Shown here piece by piece: positions 44,206-53,037 of a stretch of 64,000 nt of DNA (position 1 is its first letter; each line of letters starts with the position of its first letter). Origin of the DNA: Nocardioides ganghwensis. GTDB lineage: Bacteria > Actinomycetota > Actinomycetes > Propionibacteriales > Nocardioidaceae. Under the pieces are notes generated by a model, which saw only the letters and a list, made by a program, of their open reading frames with translations, was not told the DNA's origin and searched no databases. The DNA lies in assembly GCF_014779655.1 (NCBI RefSeq), contig NZ_JACXYX010000018.1, forward strand, positions 1-64,000, written 5' to 3'. The position numbers and the translations under genes are program-made.

Positions 44206-45339
44206 GTGGCCATGCAACCGTCTCTCGAACCGGACGACGCCCGACGTAGGCTGCGCGAAGCGGCCGTCCACCACGGCTTGCGGATCTTCGACGCAGTGCC
44301 GGCGCAGAACGCAGCGGCATCGGTCTGGTGGCCAGAGCCTCTCGACCCCGAGGGCTTCGTCGGCACAGCCGCGGAGCTGGGGATGCGCATCCTGCACATC
44401 GAGGAACCTCACTCGGAGATGATCGAGGACTGGGGTCTCGCGATGTTTGCGCTGGACGGAGTCCTGCACTGGTACGAGTGCGGCAGGTCTGCGGGCGATC
44501 CTGAGGACGACGACGACGTCACGGTCGAGATCGAGGAGGAGGACGAGCTGCCCACGCCCGCGGGCGACGCGACGGGGCGCACCAAGCGGGAGGTGATGGC
44601 GATGGTCAAGGCCATCGTCGACGATCCTGAGTACGACCCCTACCACCTCGACGTGGAGGCTGTGCTCGACAGGCACGCCGGATCCCTCACGCCCGACGAG
44701 CGTGCGAACGTTGACATGGAGGCCCGTATACGGTTCTCGCCCGTCTTCGATGCCCTTCGCCGCCGTGCTCGACCCATTGCCGAAAGCCTTGTCTCTCAGC
44801 ACGCCCCCGATCCGTTCTTGTCCTACGACATGAAGGTGGTCGACTGGGTGAGAGAGCGAGCCCCCGAGCTCGAGCCGCGCATGGCGTCCTACGTCGCGCC
44901 GTGGATCGACGAGAAGCTCGACAAAGACAGGCAGCGCGCCTACCGGCGAGCTGAGGACGCGGCGCGCGACGTGTTGGCTTCGCTGGACCCTGAGACCCGT
45001 GATCGCTTTGGCTTCGCCTCACGCAACGCCATCCGAGATGGGATGGTCGCCGAGGCGGTCGACGAGCTCTCGGAGACCCTCGAACACTTCGACCGTCTCC
45101 GCGACCACGTGCTCTACAAGATGCGCGGCTTGGAGGAGGAGCTGTACGGACTGTCCCGCGAAAAGCGCTACGCCACCGTGGCTCAAGCGCTCGCGCAGCG
45201 CCTCCCCAGCAAGGCGGCGGTTGCACGCGAGCTGGGCATCACTCCCAACACTCTCAACCGCCTGCTCACGTCGTACCCCCAGGACGTGGACATCGACGAG
45301 TCGGATCATCTGAGGCGACTCCTGGAGGCCAACCAGTGA
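44206..45339 (+). CDS. Unknown protein with C-terminal HTH, tandem copy 1
   Basis: The 377-residue protein begins at GTG 44206 (ATG 44212 is possible). It has an N-terminal alpha/beta region (LRIFDAVPAQNAAASVWWPE, LGMRILHIEEPHSEMI), an acidic linker, a long helical middle (YRRAEDAARDVLASLD) and a C-terminal HTH: YATVAQALAQRLPSKAAVAR then ELGITPNTLNRLLTSYPQDV. The last 60 residues closely parallel those of the next gene, so the two are diverged tandem paralogues. No family is recognised. They follow the HEPN-like gene by 70 bases and close the island. Confidence 0.6.
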   Translation: MAMQPSLEPDDARRRLREAAVHHGLRIFDAVPAQNAAASVWWPEPLDPEGFVGTAAELGMRILHIEEPHSEMIEDWGLAMFALDGVLHWYECGRSAGDPEDDDDVTVEIEEEDELPTPAGDATGRTKREVMAMVKAIVDDPEYDPYHLDVEAVLDRHAGSLTPDERANVDMEARIRFSPVFDALRRRARPIAESLVSQHAPDPFLSYDMKVVDWVRERAPELEPRMASYVAPWIDEKLDKDRQRAYRRAEDAARDVLASLDPETRDRFGFASRNAIRDGMVAEAVDELSETLEHFDRLRDHVLYKMRGLEEELYGLSREKRYATVAQALAQRLPSKAAVARELGITPNTLNRLLTSYPQDVDIDESDHLRRLLEANQ

Positions 45340-45352
45340 AAGGGACTCGCCC

Positions 45353-46549
45353 ATGACCTCGCCGCCGACACCGAACGACATCACCGACGTGCTTCGCGAC
45401 ACCGCCGCAGAGGTCGGCCTGCGCATCTGGCCGGACCTCCCCGGCGACTTCTGGCACGGGACGGTGAGCTGGCCCGACGACGAGGACCCAGCGGGCTTCG
45501 TGCGTGAGGCCGCAGCGGTCGGAGCCAAGCTCCTCTACCTGGCGACTGCTGGCGAGGCTCCCGACGCGGTCAGTCACGTCGGCGCCGCCTTCGCCCATCA
45601 GGGGGTCATCTATCGGTTCGCCCATGGTTCTCGCCACGAGGCCCCGGAGGCCGACACCGACGTGGTCGACGGGAACTGGGAGGACTCCGACTCCGCCTCT
45701 GACTTGGCCCACGTGGACGTCGAGGCCTTCGCATTCGTTCGGGCGTACTCAGACAAGGGACCCGCAGGAGAGACGTGGCCCCAAGCCCTCGAGAGGATCA
45801 TGGGCAGCAGGAAGCGGGCCGCCCGGCTCGAACCGATCGTGGACTCAGTCGTCGAGGATCCCGGCTACGGCCGGTTCAGCAACCGTCAGCCGATTCTGGA
45901 GCGGCACCTGACCGGTCTGAACGACCGCGACCGTCCGCTCGTGCGCCGCGCCGTGAACCACCGTTGGGAAGTGTTCGTGGAGCCCGGTCTGACGGCCCAG
46001 GCGGCTGAGATCTCCGGCGACCTGCTGGCCCGTCACGACCTGGACATCGACATGTACCGCTGGGGCGAGATCGAGGCCGTGGTCCTCAGCTCGATCCCCG
46101 ATCTCGACCCGCAGCTTGCTCCATTCGTGGTCGGTGCGGTCCGGTCGGGACTCACCGAGCTCCGCGAGGAGGTCCACGCCGCGGCCAATCGCGATGGTCT
46201 GTCTCTCTACGAGGCACTGGATCCCCAGACGCGGGACACCTTGGGCTTCAACCGACGACCCGCGGCCCAGGCTGCTCTCCTGGAGGGCATGCTCGCCGAC
46301 GTCCCCCAGCGCGCGCGGCGCTCCTACGTGAGCGAGCTCGTGGAGATCGAGCAGGCACGGAACCTGGTCTCCCGCGAACGCCGGTTCGCGACGGTGGGTC
46401 GGGCCCTGCTGGACCGCGGCATGGCCAAGACGGCCGCCGGGCGCACTCTCGGAATCTCGCCGGCGGTACTCGACCGGCTGCTGACCACCCACCGCGACGA
46501 CGTGACGATCGACGAGGACGACTACCTCAGCGACCTGTTGAGGGCCTGA
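45353..46549 (+). CDS. Unknown protein with C-terminal HTH, tandem copy 2
   Basis: The 398-residue protein from ATG 45353, 13 bases after copy 1, shares its layout: a short alpha/beta N-terminus (LRIWPDLPGDFWHGTVSWPD, AAVGAKLLYLATAGEAPDAV), an acidic stretch, a helical middle (FRAYSDKG-type to QAAEISGDLLARHDLDID) and a C-terminal HTH, FATVGRALLDRGMAKTAAG then RTLGISPAVLDRLLTTHRDD. Both copies end in a DVxIDExDxLxxLL-like acidic tail. The paired HTHs suggest a heterodimeric DNA-binding complex; the target is unknown. Confidence 0.6.
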   Translation: MTSPPTPNDITDVLRDTAAEVGLRIWPDLPGDFWHGTVSWPDDEDPAGFVREAAAVGAKLLYLATAGEAPDAVSHVGAAFAHQGVIYRFAHGSRHEAPEADTDVVDGNWEDSDSASDLAHVDVEAFAFVRAYSDKGPAGETWPQALERIMGSRKRAARLEPIVDSVVEDPGYGRFSNRQPILERHLTGLNDRDRPLVRRAVNHRWEVFVEPGLTAQAAEISGDLLARHDLDIDMYRWGEIEAVVLSSIPDLDPQLAPFVVGAVRSGLTELREEVHAAANRDGLSLYEALDPQTRDTLGFNRRPAAQAALLEGMLADVPQRARRSYVSELVEIEQARNLVSRERRFATVGRALLDRGMAKTAAGRTLGISPAVLDRLLTTHRDDVTIDEDDYLSDLLRA

Positions 46550-46689
46550 CGGAGTCCGGGTTCCCCCTCATCTCGTCATGTCGACTTCGGCCTGTCGACG
46601 AAACCTCGCGTAGTGCCCTTGATAGACGACGCTGACGCTGCGCACCGGCCCCCAGCGGTTGCGCAGCAGGCCCGAGGAAGGTTACGCGC

Positions 46690-46732
46690 CGCTACGGATG
46701 AAAAGGTTTGGGTTCGAATCCCTACAGGCGCA
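46690..46732 (+). tRNA. tRNA-Arg(ACG) 3' fragment, attachment-site remnant
   Basis: The stretch reads as the 3' half of a tRNA: anticodon-loop-like CTACGGA, variable region, T-arm with GGTTCGAATCC, then acceptor strand CAGGCGC and discriminator A. The anticodon position gives ACG (Arg). There is no matching 5' acceptor strand (GCGCCTG) or D-arm upstream, so it is not a functional tRNA. Such remnants running from anticodon loop to 3' end are typical of the chromosome-side att site left by tRNA-targeting integrases. A hairpin terminator follows, as at a genuine tRNA end. The intact copy should lie to the left of the window. Confidence 0.6.
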
Positions 46733-46734
46733 AG

Positions 46735-46929
46735 TCACGCAGCCCGGTCGCCACGACCGGGCTGTTCTGCGTCCGGGCCCGCGTGGCGCGCGGTCCAGCC
46801 GCGCAGCTCGCGGTTGGCACCGATCAGGAACACGCCCATGCCGATGACGACGAACACCGCCATCGCCAGGAGCATGAGCGCGAAGACGGCGGGGGGCCAG
46901 TCGTGCTGGACGTACTGGTCGGTGGGCAT
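46735..46929 (-). CDS. Small single-span membrane protein (64 residues)
   Basis: ATG 46929 follows AGGAGGTCCCG. The protein reads MPTDQYVQHDWPPAVFALML and then LLAMAVFVVIGMGVFLIGAN, one strong membrane span, with a polar C-terminus of about 25 residues. The tRNA terminator hairpin (46741-46763) lies inside its last codons. It stands alone, 119 bases downstream of the sulfotransferase stop. Function unknown. Confidence 0.6.
   Translation of the reverse strand: MPTDQYVQHDWPPAVFALMLLAMAVFVVIGMGVFLIGANRELRGWTARHAGPDAEQPGRGDRAA
46741..46763. terminator. Hairpin terminator behind the tRNA remnant
   Basis: A perfect 10-base stem, AGCCCGGTCG with CGACCGGGCT, closes a CCA loop and is followed on the plus strand by GTTCTGC. 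There is no strong U tract, but GC-rich stems of this form often serve as actinobacterial terminators. Its position nine bases after the tRNA end suits the original tRNA transcript. Confidence 0.6.
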
Positions 46930-47010
46930 CGGGACCTCCTGGGCTCGTCGATGCACCCACGATGGCCCGGCGAGCACCGGCGCGTCAGGTCCAGAGGACC
47001 CGTCGTGGGT

Positions 47011-47024
47011 GGGCCGGAAGGCCC
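47011..47024. promoter_or_regulatory. GGGCC-N4-GGCCC inverted repeat, possible DevR/DosR-type site
   Basis: The sequence GGGCCGGAAGGCCC is a perfect 5-base inverted repeat with a GGAA centre, 82 bases before the small membrane gene. Actinobacterial DevR/DosR sites have a GGGnC ... GnCCC form, and a NarL-type sensor and regulator gene pair lies nearby. It could equally be a hairpin terminator for the sulfotransferase gene stopping at 47049. Confidence 0.25.
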
Positions 47025-47048
47025 GTCCCGGGAGACCGTGGGCGCCGG

Positions 47049-49337
47049 TCAGCGTTGACCACCGCGGACCCGGACCACCGCCTGCACCGCGTCGTCCAGG
47101 TCGGGCCGACCCGGGACGTTGGCACGCACCCGGATCCTCAGCCGGTCACCGGACCGGGCTGCCTCCCGTCGGGAGACCTTCACCTTCAGCACGACCTGTT
47201 CGCCCGCAGCCATCTCCGCGAGCCGGAGCCGGCCCCGGCGTACCTGGCGAGTGACGTCCTCCGCGCCCACGAAGTAGCGCACCCGGACGGCACGGCTGCC
47301 CGATGTGCCCCGGACCCGGAGGTCGGTCGATGTGCCGCCGTCGTTCTGCAGGCGCACCCGCACCGTCGTGCTCGCCCGGCGCAGCGTGGTCCGCACCCGC
47401 TGGCGCCCGTCGTACTGCCCGTCGCCGACCCACGACCCGCCAGGGGCACGCACAACGGCGTCCGGTCGTGCCGGGTTCGCGGGTGCCGGAGTCACCGGCG
47501 GGACGGACGGAGGTCCGGAGACCGTGTAGCCACGAGTCACGACCGTGCGGTTCCCGGCACCGTCGACGGCGACCACCTGCAGCGTCAACGGTCCCGATCG
47601 GCTGGTGTCCAGCAGGCCGGAGGTCGCCGTGCTGGTGCACTGCTGCAGGGAGGAGCCTCCCCGGTCCCGGCACTGCTGGGCGACCCGAACGGTGCTGCCC
47701 AGGTCGAGCACCGCGCCGTCGGCGGGGGCCTCGAGGACGACGGTGGGGTCGATGGCGTCGGCGACCTGGTGCTTGACCGCGCGGTAGCTGAAGTAGGGAG
47801 TGGACAGACCGTGGCTGCGGTCGTCCTCGAGCTGCCACACCACCTCGTCGGTCACAGCCTCGACCTCGGTGACCATGGCCTTCCTCGCCGAGGCCCAGCT
47901 GATCAGGGTGTTGCCGTTGTCCAGCCGGTTCACGCCGCCGGCGAACAGGGCGAACCACTCGGGACCGCCGTCGACCGGGTGCGTGTACTCCCAGACCAGC
48001 CGCGCGGTCCCGAGCCGTTCGTTCAGCTCGTACTCGGTGATCCGGGTGAACTGGCGACCCACGGGTTCTCCGGCCGGGTCGGCCGGGTCCGGGCACATCG
48101 CGGCGTCGTTGAAGAGGCCGTTGGTCGGCGAGGGCGACCCGTTGTCGAAGATCAGGATGTTGCCGTTGTCCAGCTGGCTCGCCGTGTGCTGGGCGCACGG
48201 ACCGGCGTAGGGGTCGTCCGTGAAGTCGAAGTCGCTGAACTTGCCGCCGAGGCGCCAGACGACGTCGCCGAAGTCCCTGCCGTCGGTGCGGTCCTCGGCG
48301 TCCGACCAGGCGATCTTGACCACCGAGCTGGTGTGCCGGAAGGAGAGCAGCAGGTTCTGGTCACCGTCCACCAGCTCCCAGCTGTTGATGTGGGCGTAGT
48401 CGAGACGCATGGTCTCCGCGCCCGTCGTCGGGTTGGTGACGAACGGGTTCATGGTGTCGGTGGCGGCGATCGCGGCGTCCCGGGCGTCTCCGGTGAGCGT
48501 CGGGTCGACCGGCGCGAAGTGGTCTGCCGAGTTCCAGGTACGCACCACGTCGCCGGCGGCGTCCACCTCCTGGAGCACCGCGTTCTGCCGGTCGTGGTTG
48601 GCCGGGTCGCGCTCGTAGGCGGCCATGATCCGGCTGCCGTCCTCGCGGAGGATGGCGTCGTGGGCGTCCGTGGTCAGGCCGATGTTGCGTATCTCCCGGA
48701 TCGGCTCGAAGGCCCGGTCGAGCTGCACCAACCGGGAGCCGGCCGCGTCCCCGCTGACGTCGTCGCGGAAGACGGTGTAGCCACCGAAACCGGTGGGCTT
48801 GAAGTCCTGGGAGGCCGAGTCACGGTTGGCGTGCACGAAGACAGGGACGCCGCGCGCGTCGACCGCCGCCTCGTACGTGTCGCTGCCGTTGGCGAACCGG
48901 TTGGGGGTGATCAGCACGTGCCCCGGCGTCGCTCCCGGCGACGCGACCGGCGTCGACAGCGCGGGGAACCCGTGCGGCAGGTAGACCACCGCGTGGACCG
49001 ACCGGCCGGCCGCGTCGTCGATGAAGACGGCCACCTCGTCGCCGTCCTCGAGGCCGGTGACCGTGGCTGTCCCGTCCGGGTCGGGCGCCCCGTCGATCCA
49101 GATCCGGCCCGCCGGGTCCGTGGTGGTGGCCGTGATCGTCAGGCTCCCGGCGGTCTCCGGGGTGGTGGTGGCGGCGTAGCGCTCCACGTCGGGGTCGAAC
49201 GCCGGGTACGTCGCGACACCGGTGCCGCTGACCACCAGCGAGTGGTCGGGCTCAGGCGCTGCGGTCGCCGCGGTGTGCAGGGGGGCCACCGCAACGGCGG
49301 TGGAGACGAGCAGAAGCGGCAGCGCGGTCCGGATCAC
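47049..49337 (-). CDS. Secreted arylsulfotransferase-like protein
   Basis: From GTG 49337 the 762-residue protein has a signal peptide (IRTALPLLLVSTAVAVAPLH then TAATAA) and a large beta-propeller-like domain of the ASST family: HVLITPNRFANGSDTYEAAV, then HDAILREDGSRIMAAYERDP, DYAHINSWELVDGDQNLLLS and RLDNGNTLISWASARKAMVT. The C-terminal 200 residues are Ig-like or adhesive modules ending in a basic tail. Classical enzymes transfer sulfate between phenols via a His; actinobacterial relatives are mostly uncharacterised surface proteins. It is a single gene facing the two-component genes upstream. Confidence 0.7.
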   Translation of the reverse strand: MIRTALPLLLVSTAVAVAPLHTAATAAPEPDHSLVVSGTGVATYPAFDPDVERYAATTTPETAGSLTITATTTDPAGRIWIDGAPDPDGTATVTGLEDGDEVAVFIDDAAGRSVHAVVYLPHGFPALSTPVASPGATPGHVLITPNRFANGSDTYEAAVDARGVPVFVHANRDSASQDFKPTGFGGYTVFRDDVSGDAAGSRLVQLDRAFEPIREIRNIGLTTDAHDAILREDGSRIMAAYERDPANHDRQNAVLQEVDAAGDVVRTWNSADHFAPVDPTLTGDARDAAIAATDTMNPFVTNPTTGAETMRLDYAHINSWELVDGDQNLLLSFRHTSSVVKIAWSDAEDRTDGRDFGDVVWRLGGKFSDFDFTDDPYAGPCAQHTASQLDNGNILIFDNGSPSPTNGLFNDAAMCPDPADPAGEPVGRQFTRITEYELNERLGTARLVWEYTHPVDGGPEWFALFAGGVNRLDNGNTLISWASARKAMVTEVEAVTDEVVWQLEDDRSHGLSTPYFSYRAVKHQVADAIDPTVVLEAPADGAVLDLGSTVRVAQQCRDRGGSSLQQCTSTATSGLLDTSRSGPLTLQVVAVDGAGNRTVVTRGYTVSGPPSVPPVTPAPANPARPDAVVRAPGGSWVGDGQYDGRQRVRTTLRRASTTVRVRLQNDGGTSTDLRVRGTSGSRAVRVRYFVGAEDVTRQVRRGRLRLAEMAAGEQVVLKVKVSRREAARSGDRLRIRVRANVPGRPDLDDAVQAVVRVRGGQR

Positions 49338-49404
49338 GCTCGACACTAACCCGCACCGGCAGGTCAGCGACCCGTTCTGCTGGGAGCGGAGCAGCAAGGG
49401 TGGC

Positions 49405-50055
49405 TCACCCCGGATCCTGACCCAACCCCGCACGCCTGCCCCGGGCGATCGCCTCGGCGCGGTCGGCCACCCCGAGCTTGCTGAGCAGCACCGAGACGTT
49501 GTTGCGCACGGTCTTCTCGGACAGGAAGAGCTCGCGGGCGATCCTGCGGTTGTCGAAGCCACGGGCGACGAGGTCGAGCACCTCCCGCTCGCGCTCGCTG
49601 AGCTGGGGGAACATCTCGCGTCCGGGCTGGGCGGCGAGACCGCTGAACCAGCTGCCGAGCCGCGCCGCGACGGCCGGGCTGAAGACCGCTCCCCCGGCAG
49701 CGACCGTCGCCACGGCGTGGAGGAGGTCGGCGCGGCCGGCGCCCTTGACGACGTAGCCACGCGCACCGGCTCGCATGGCGGCGACCACGGCGTCGTCGTC
49801 CGCGGACATGGTGACCACCAGGATGCCGGTGTCCGGCGCGGTCGCGAGGATCTCGCGGGTCGCGTCGATGCCCGAGCCGTCGGGGAGGTTGAGGTCCATC
49901 AGCACGACGTCGGGGCGCAGGGCCGCGGCCTTCTCCACGGCCTCGCGCCGGTCGTGCGCCTCACCCACGACCTCCACGTCCGGCACCCCGGTGAGGGCCG
50001 CGCGGACGCCGTCGAGGAACAGGGGGTGGTCGTCGACGAGCAGGACGGTGGTCAT
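49405..50055 (-). CDS. NarL/LuxR-type response regulator
   Basis: The 216-residue protein starts at ATG 50055, overlapping the sensor-kinase stop (ATGA). The receiver domain has DDHPLFLDGVRAAL, the phosphoacceptor in VVLMDLNLPDG (about Asp54) and the GYVVKG lysine. The C-terminal LuxR-type HTH reads LSEREREVLDLVARGFDNRR then IARELFLSEKTVRNNVSVLL. It is the cognate partner of the kinase upstream and should act as a dimeric activator or repressor after phosphorylation. Confidence 0.9.
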   Translation of the reverse strand: MTTVLLVDDHPLFLDGVRAALTGVPDVEVVGEAHDRREAVEKAAALRPDVVLMDLNLPDGSGIDATREILATAPDTGILVVTMSADDDAVVAAMRAGARGYVVKGAGRADLLHAVATVAAGGAVFSPAVAARLGSWFSGLAAQPGREMFPQLSEREREVLDLVARGFDNRRIARELFLSEKTVRNNVSVLLSKLGVADRAEAIARGRRAGLGQDPG

Positions 50056-52109
50056 CGGAGGTCTCCTACGGCGTGCGGCAGACGTACGTGGACGGTGGTG
50101 CCTGAGTCGGAGGTGTGCACGTCGAGCGTGCCGCCGACCTCCTCGGCGCGTTGCCGCATCGACTCCAGGCCGAGGCCCGAGCCGGTGGTCGAGCCGTCTG
50201 CGGCCGCCATGCCGACGCCGTCGTCACTGACCCGCAGCTCGACGTGCGGGCCGTCCCGTACGTCGAGGCGGATCTCCGTGGCCCCGGAGTGGCGTACGGC
50301 GTTGGCCAGCGCCTCGGCCGCGATGCGGTGCAGCGCCACCTCGACGGCCGGGTCGGCGGTGACGTGCTCGTCGATCTCGACCTCGACCTCGAGGCCGGGC
50401 GCACGGACGCGGTCGACGAGCGCGGACAGGGCGCGCGCGAGGCCGAGCTCGTCGAGCGCGGCCGGTCGCAGGCCGTCGGTGATCGCCCGCACCTCGGCGA
50501 CGGCCTGCGCCACCCCGGCACCGACCGAGTCGAGCAGGCGGTCGACCGCCGGCTGCTCGGCGAGGTCCCGAGCGGTCTCGACCTGGAGACGTACGCCGGC
50601 GAGCGTGGCGCCGAGCCCGTCGTGCAGGTCGCGCCGGAGGCGGAGACGCTCGTCCTCCCGCGCGGCGACGAGGGCCTCGCGACTGCGCTGGAGCTGCTGG
50701 TGCAGCTGCAGCGCCGCCACGGCCGGGGCCACCTGGTCGGCGAGGCCGCGCAGCACCACCTCGTCACGCGGGTGCAGCGAGCGCTCGCCCGCGCGGGGCC
50801 ACACGTCGAGCTCCGCGACCACGTCGCCCCGGTGCCGCAGCTCGAAGGCGGCCGGGCGCTGGTCGCCCGTGGTCCCGGCAGCGGCCACCGGCCGCTCGAT
50901 GCTGTCGCCCGACAACCACACGAGGGCACCGGGTAGCCGCAGCGTCTCCACGACCGTGTCGACCAGCAGCTGCGGCACCCGGGCGACGTCGAGGCCGGCC
51001 TCGGAGAGCCTGGTGCCGAGCGCGCTGGTCACGGCGAAGGGGTCGGCCCGGTCGCCGTAGAACATCCGGTCGACGCCGGCGGTCAGCCGCCTCGCCAGCG
51101 GCTGCATCAGTGCGCCGGTGAAGCCTGCTGCGACGGCGGCGCTGAGCGCGGACTGGTGCTGCGGCAGCGCTTGGAGCAGCGCGAACAGCGTGAGGTAGGC
51201 GCCGGCCAGGCACGTGCCCAGGCTGGTGGCGACCAGTGCCCGGCGTACGGCGACGTCCATCTCGTAGAGACCGTGCCGGGTGATGGCGACCCCGATCGCG
51301 AGCGGGACGAGGGCCGCGGCGAAGGCCTGCGCGAGGATGTCGACCGGGGACGGGAGCGGGCCCTGGGCGAGGGTGACCGCGATCAGCACCCCGACCGCTG
51401 CCAGGAGGACGAGCACCTGCCGGCGCGCGAGACCCCGGCTCCGGACCAGGCGCACGACCAGCGAGGCGACACCGGCGAGACCGGCCGGTACGAGCAGCGC
51501 GACGGCGACCCAGGTCAGTCCCCGCGACACCGTCAGGTCGGTGACGGGCTTGGTGAGCTCGGTGCGGCCCTCGAACGTCAGCGGGTGGATCGCCAGGCCC
51601 ACGGTCAGGAGCACCAGCCCGACCCCGGCGGCCCCGGCCGCCCACCGCCACGGCCTGCCCGCCAGGAGTCCGTCGGGGTAGAACAGCGGGACGAGCGTCA
51701 GCAGCGACAGGAAGCCCGGCGCCCAGATGCTCGTCAGCAGCATGACCGCGACGCCGGTGGCCACCGAGGGCTCCGTGGCCGCCTGGGCCCACACCGTGGA
51801 CAGCGCAGCCACCCCCGCGCAGGCTCCGGCGACCATGAGGATCCAGGCGAGCGCGCGCCCCCCGCGTCGCAGCGCCGGTGAGCTGAGGACGACGAGTGCC
51901 GTGACGGGGTAGGAGACGGCGACGACCACGTCGACCGGGACCTCGCCGGCCACCGCGAGGTCCCACGTGTCGAGGACTGCGGCGAGCACGAGGGCCAGGA
52001 GCCCGCCGCCGACGCCCGGAACGGCGGCCAGCGCCGCGACCGCGGTCACGGGACGTGACCGGGGTCGCGACGCTGGCTGCACGTGGCGGAGTGTAAGTCG
52101 GGCGGACAC
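50052..52109 (-). CDS. Membrane sensor histidine kinase, NarX/DesK-like (HisKA_3)
   Basis: The 685-residue protein starts at GTG 52109. About nine hydrophobic helices occupy residues 20-310, followed by a GAF-like region (AGLDVARVPQLLVDTVVETL), the HisKA_3 box LRRDLHDGLGATLAGVRLQV with phosphorylatable His, and an HATPase domain (IAAEALANAVRHSGATEI, RVSDDGVGMAAADGS, GLGLESMRQRAEE). It overlaps the response-regulator gene. The many-helix membrane sensor implies an intramembrane or envelope cue; the ligand is unknown. Confidence 0.9.
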   Translation of the reverse strand: MSARLTLRHVQPASRPRSRPVTAVAALAAVPGVGGGLLALVLAAVLDTWDLAVAGEVPVDVVVAVSYPVTALVVLSSPALRRGGRALAWILMVAGACAGVAALSTVWAQAATEPSVATGVAVMLLTSIWAPGFLSLLTLVPLFYPDGLLAGRPWRWAAGAAGVGLVLLTVGLAIHPLTFEGRTELTKPVTDLTVSRGLTWVAVALLVPAGLAGVASLVVRLVRSRGLARRQVLVLLAAVGVLIAVTLAQGPLPSPVDILAQAFAAALVPLAIGVAITRHGLYEMDVAVRRALVATSLGTCLAGAYLTLFALLQALPQHQSALSAAVAAGFTGALMQPLARRLTAGVDRMFYGDRADPFAVTSALGTRLSEAGLDVARVPQLLVDTVVETLRLPGALVWLSGDSIERPVAAAGTTGDQRPAAFELRHRGDVVAELDVWPRAGERSLHPRDEVVLRGLADQVAPAVAALQLHQQLQRSREALVAAREDERLRLRRDLHDGLGATLAGVRLQVETARDLAEQPAVDRLLDSVGAGVAQAVAEVRAITDGLRPAALDELGLARALSALVDRVRAPGLEVEVEIDEHVTADPAVEVALHRIAAEALANAVRHSGATEIRLDVRDGPHVELRVSDDGVGMAAADGSTTGSGLGLESMRQRAEEVGGTLDVHTSDSGTTVHVRLPHAVGDLR

Positions 52110-52118
52110 CGCGCGAGG

Positions 52119-52949
52119 TCAGTTCCGCGCGGCCTGGCGGCGTACGACGGCCGAGGCGGCCCCGGCGAGGGCGCCGCACGCCAGGACGAAGAGCGACCAG
52201 GGGGTGCTCTCGCCGAGGGCGAGCCCAGCCGAGCCCAGGACCACCATCGCCGGGGCGAAGCCGACCGCGAGCGCCCGGGCGGCGGGGAGCAGGGCGGCGA
52301 GCAGCGCGTGGGCGGCCAGGGTGATCGCGATCCAGGCCATGTCGAAGTAGTGCGGGTTCTCCGCGTGGTAGCCGGTGGTCGACGCGTTCTGGAGGGCGAC
52401 CTGGTCGACCGCGAAGGGCAGGAGCACCGCGCTGGCGGCCAGCGCGACCGGAGCGAGCAGCGGGTCGACCTGGACCGGGACGCGCAGCCGCGGTCGCAGC
52501 GGCAGCGACGCCCACAGCAGCGCGCCGGGGATCCCGATCATCGCCATGAGAACCGGCGCACCCCCGCCCTGGGCCGCCAGGGCGCACCCGGCACCCGCGG
52601 TCATCAGGACGAGATGGGCCAGGCCCGCCGCGGTGCTCGGTCGACGACCCTGCCAGCCGGCGCGGAGCAGGACCAGGATCGGCAGGAGCCACAGGGCGCA
52701 CAGGATCAGTCCCTGGCCCGTGAGCTGGTGGAACCGGTGGTCGGAGTCGGTGCCCGTGACGAGCATGCCCGTGATGGTGACGGTGAAGACGGTCGGGATC
52801 GCGCAGGCCAGCAGGCCGGTGAGGACCAGCAGGGAGCGCCGGCCGCGGCCGACGGGCCGGGTGTCGCGGGTGGCGGCGGACGGGGAGGCGGACGGGGAGG
52901 CGGACGAGGAGGTGGAGTGGACGGTGGACGGGGTGGTGTGTGTGGTCAT
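52119..52949 (-). CDS. Multi-pass membrane protein (276 residues)
   Basis: ATG 52949 gives a 276-residue protein with a Ser/Thr-rich cytoplasmic leader (about 35 residues) and about seven hydrophobic spans (for example SLLVLTGLLACAIPTVFTVT, LILCALWLLPILVLLRAGW, PVALAASAVLLPFAV, FVLACGALAGAASAVV). No transporter motif is visible. It lies nine bases before the kinase gene, so it may be co-transcribed and part of signal input. Confidence 0.65.
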   Translation of the reverse strand: MTTHTTPSTVHSTSSSASPSASPSAATRDTRPVGRGRRSLLVLTGLLACAIPTVFTVTITGMLVTGTDSDHRFHQLTGQGLILCALWLLPILVLLRAGWQGRRPSTAAGLAHLVLMTAGAGCALAAQGGGAPVLMAMIGIPGALLWASLPLRPRLRVPVQVDPLLAPVALAASAVLLPFAVDQVALQNASTTGYHAENPHYFDMAWIAITLAAHALLAALLPAARALAVGFAPAMVVLGSAGLALGESTPWSLFVLACGALAGAASAVVRRQAARN

Positions 52950-53037
52950 GGCTCGACCTTGCGGCTCCCGGTGTCCCGGGGACATCGGGCAGATGTCCCG
53001 GCGAGGTCCCGGGCCGCTCCGTCCCTATCCTGACGCC

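Noticed and set aside
46575..46605. Hairpin formed by two GTCGAC sites
   Set aside because: Only six paired bases around an eight-base loop; weak and without a downstream U tract.
46640..46732. Complete functional tRNA gene
   Set aside because: No 5' acceptor strand or D-arm can be paired with the 3' half, so only a remnant was called.
46962..49349. Long plus-strand frame across the sulfotransferase gene
   Set aside because: Antisense to a protein with signal peptide and ASST motifs; no ribosome binding site.
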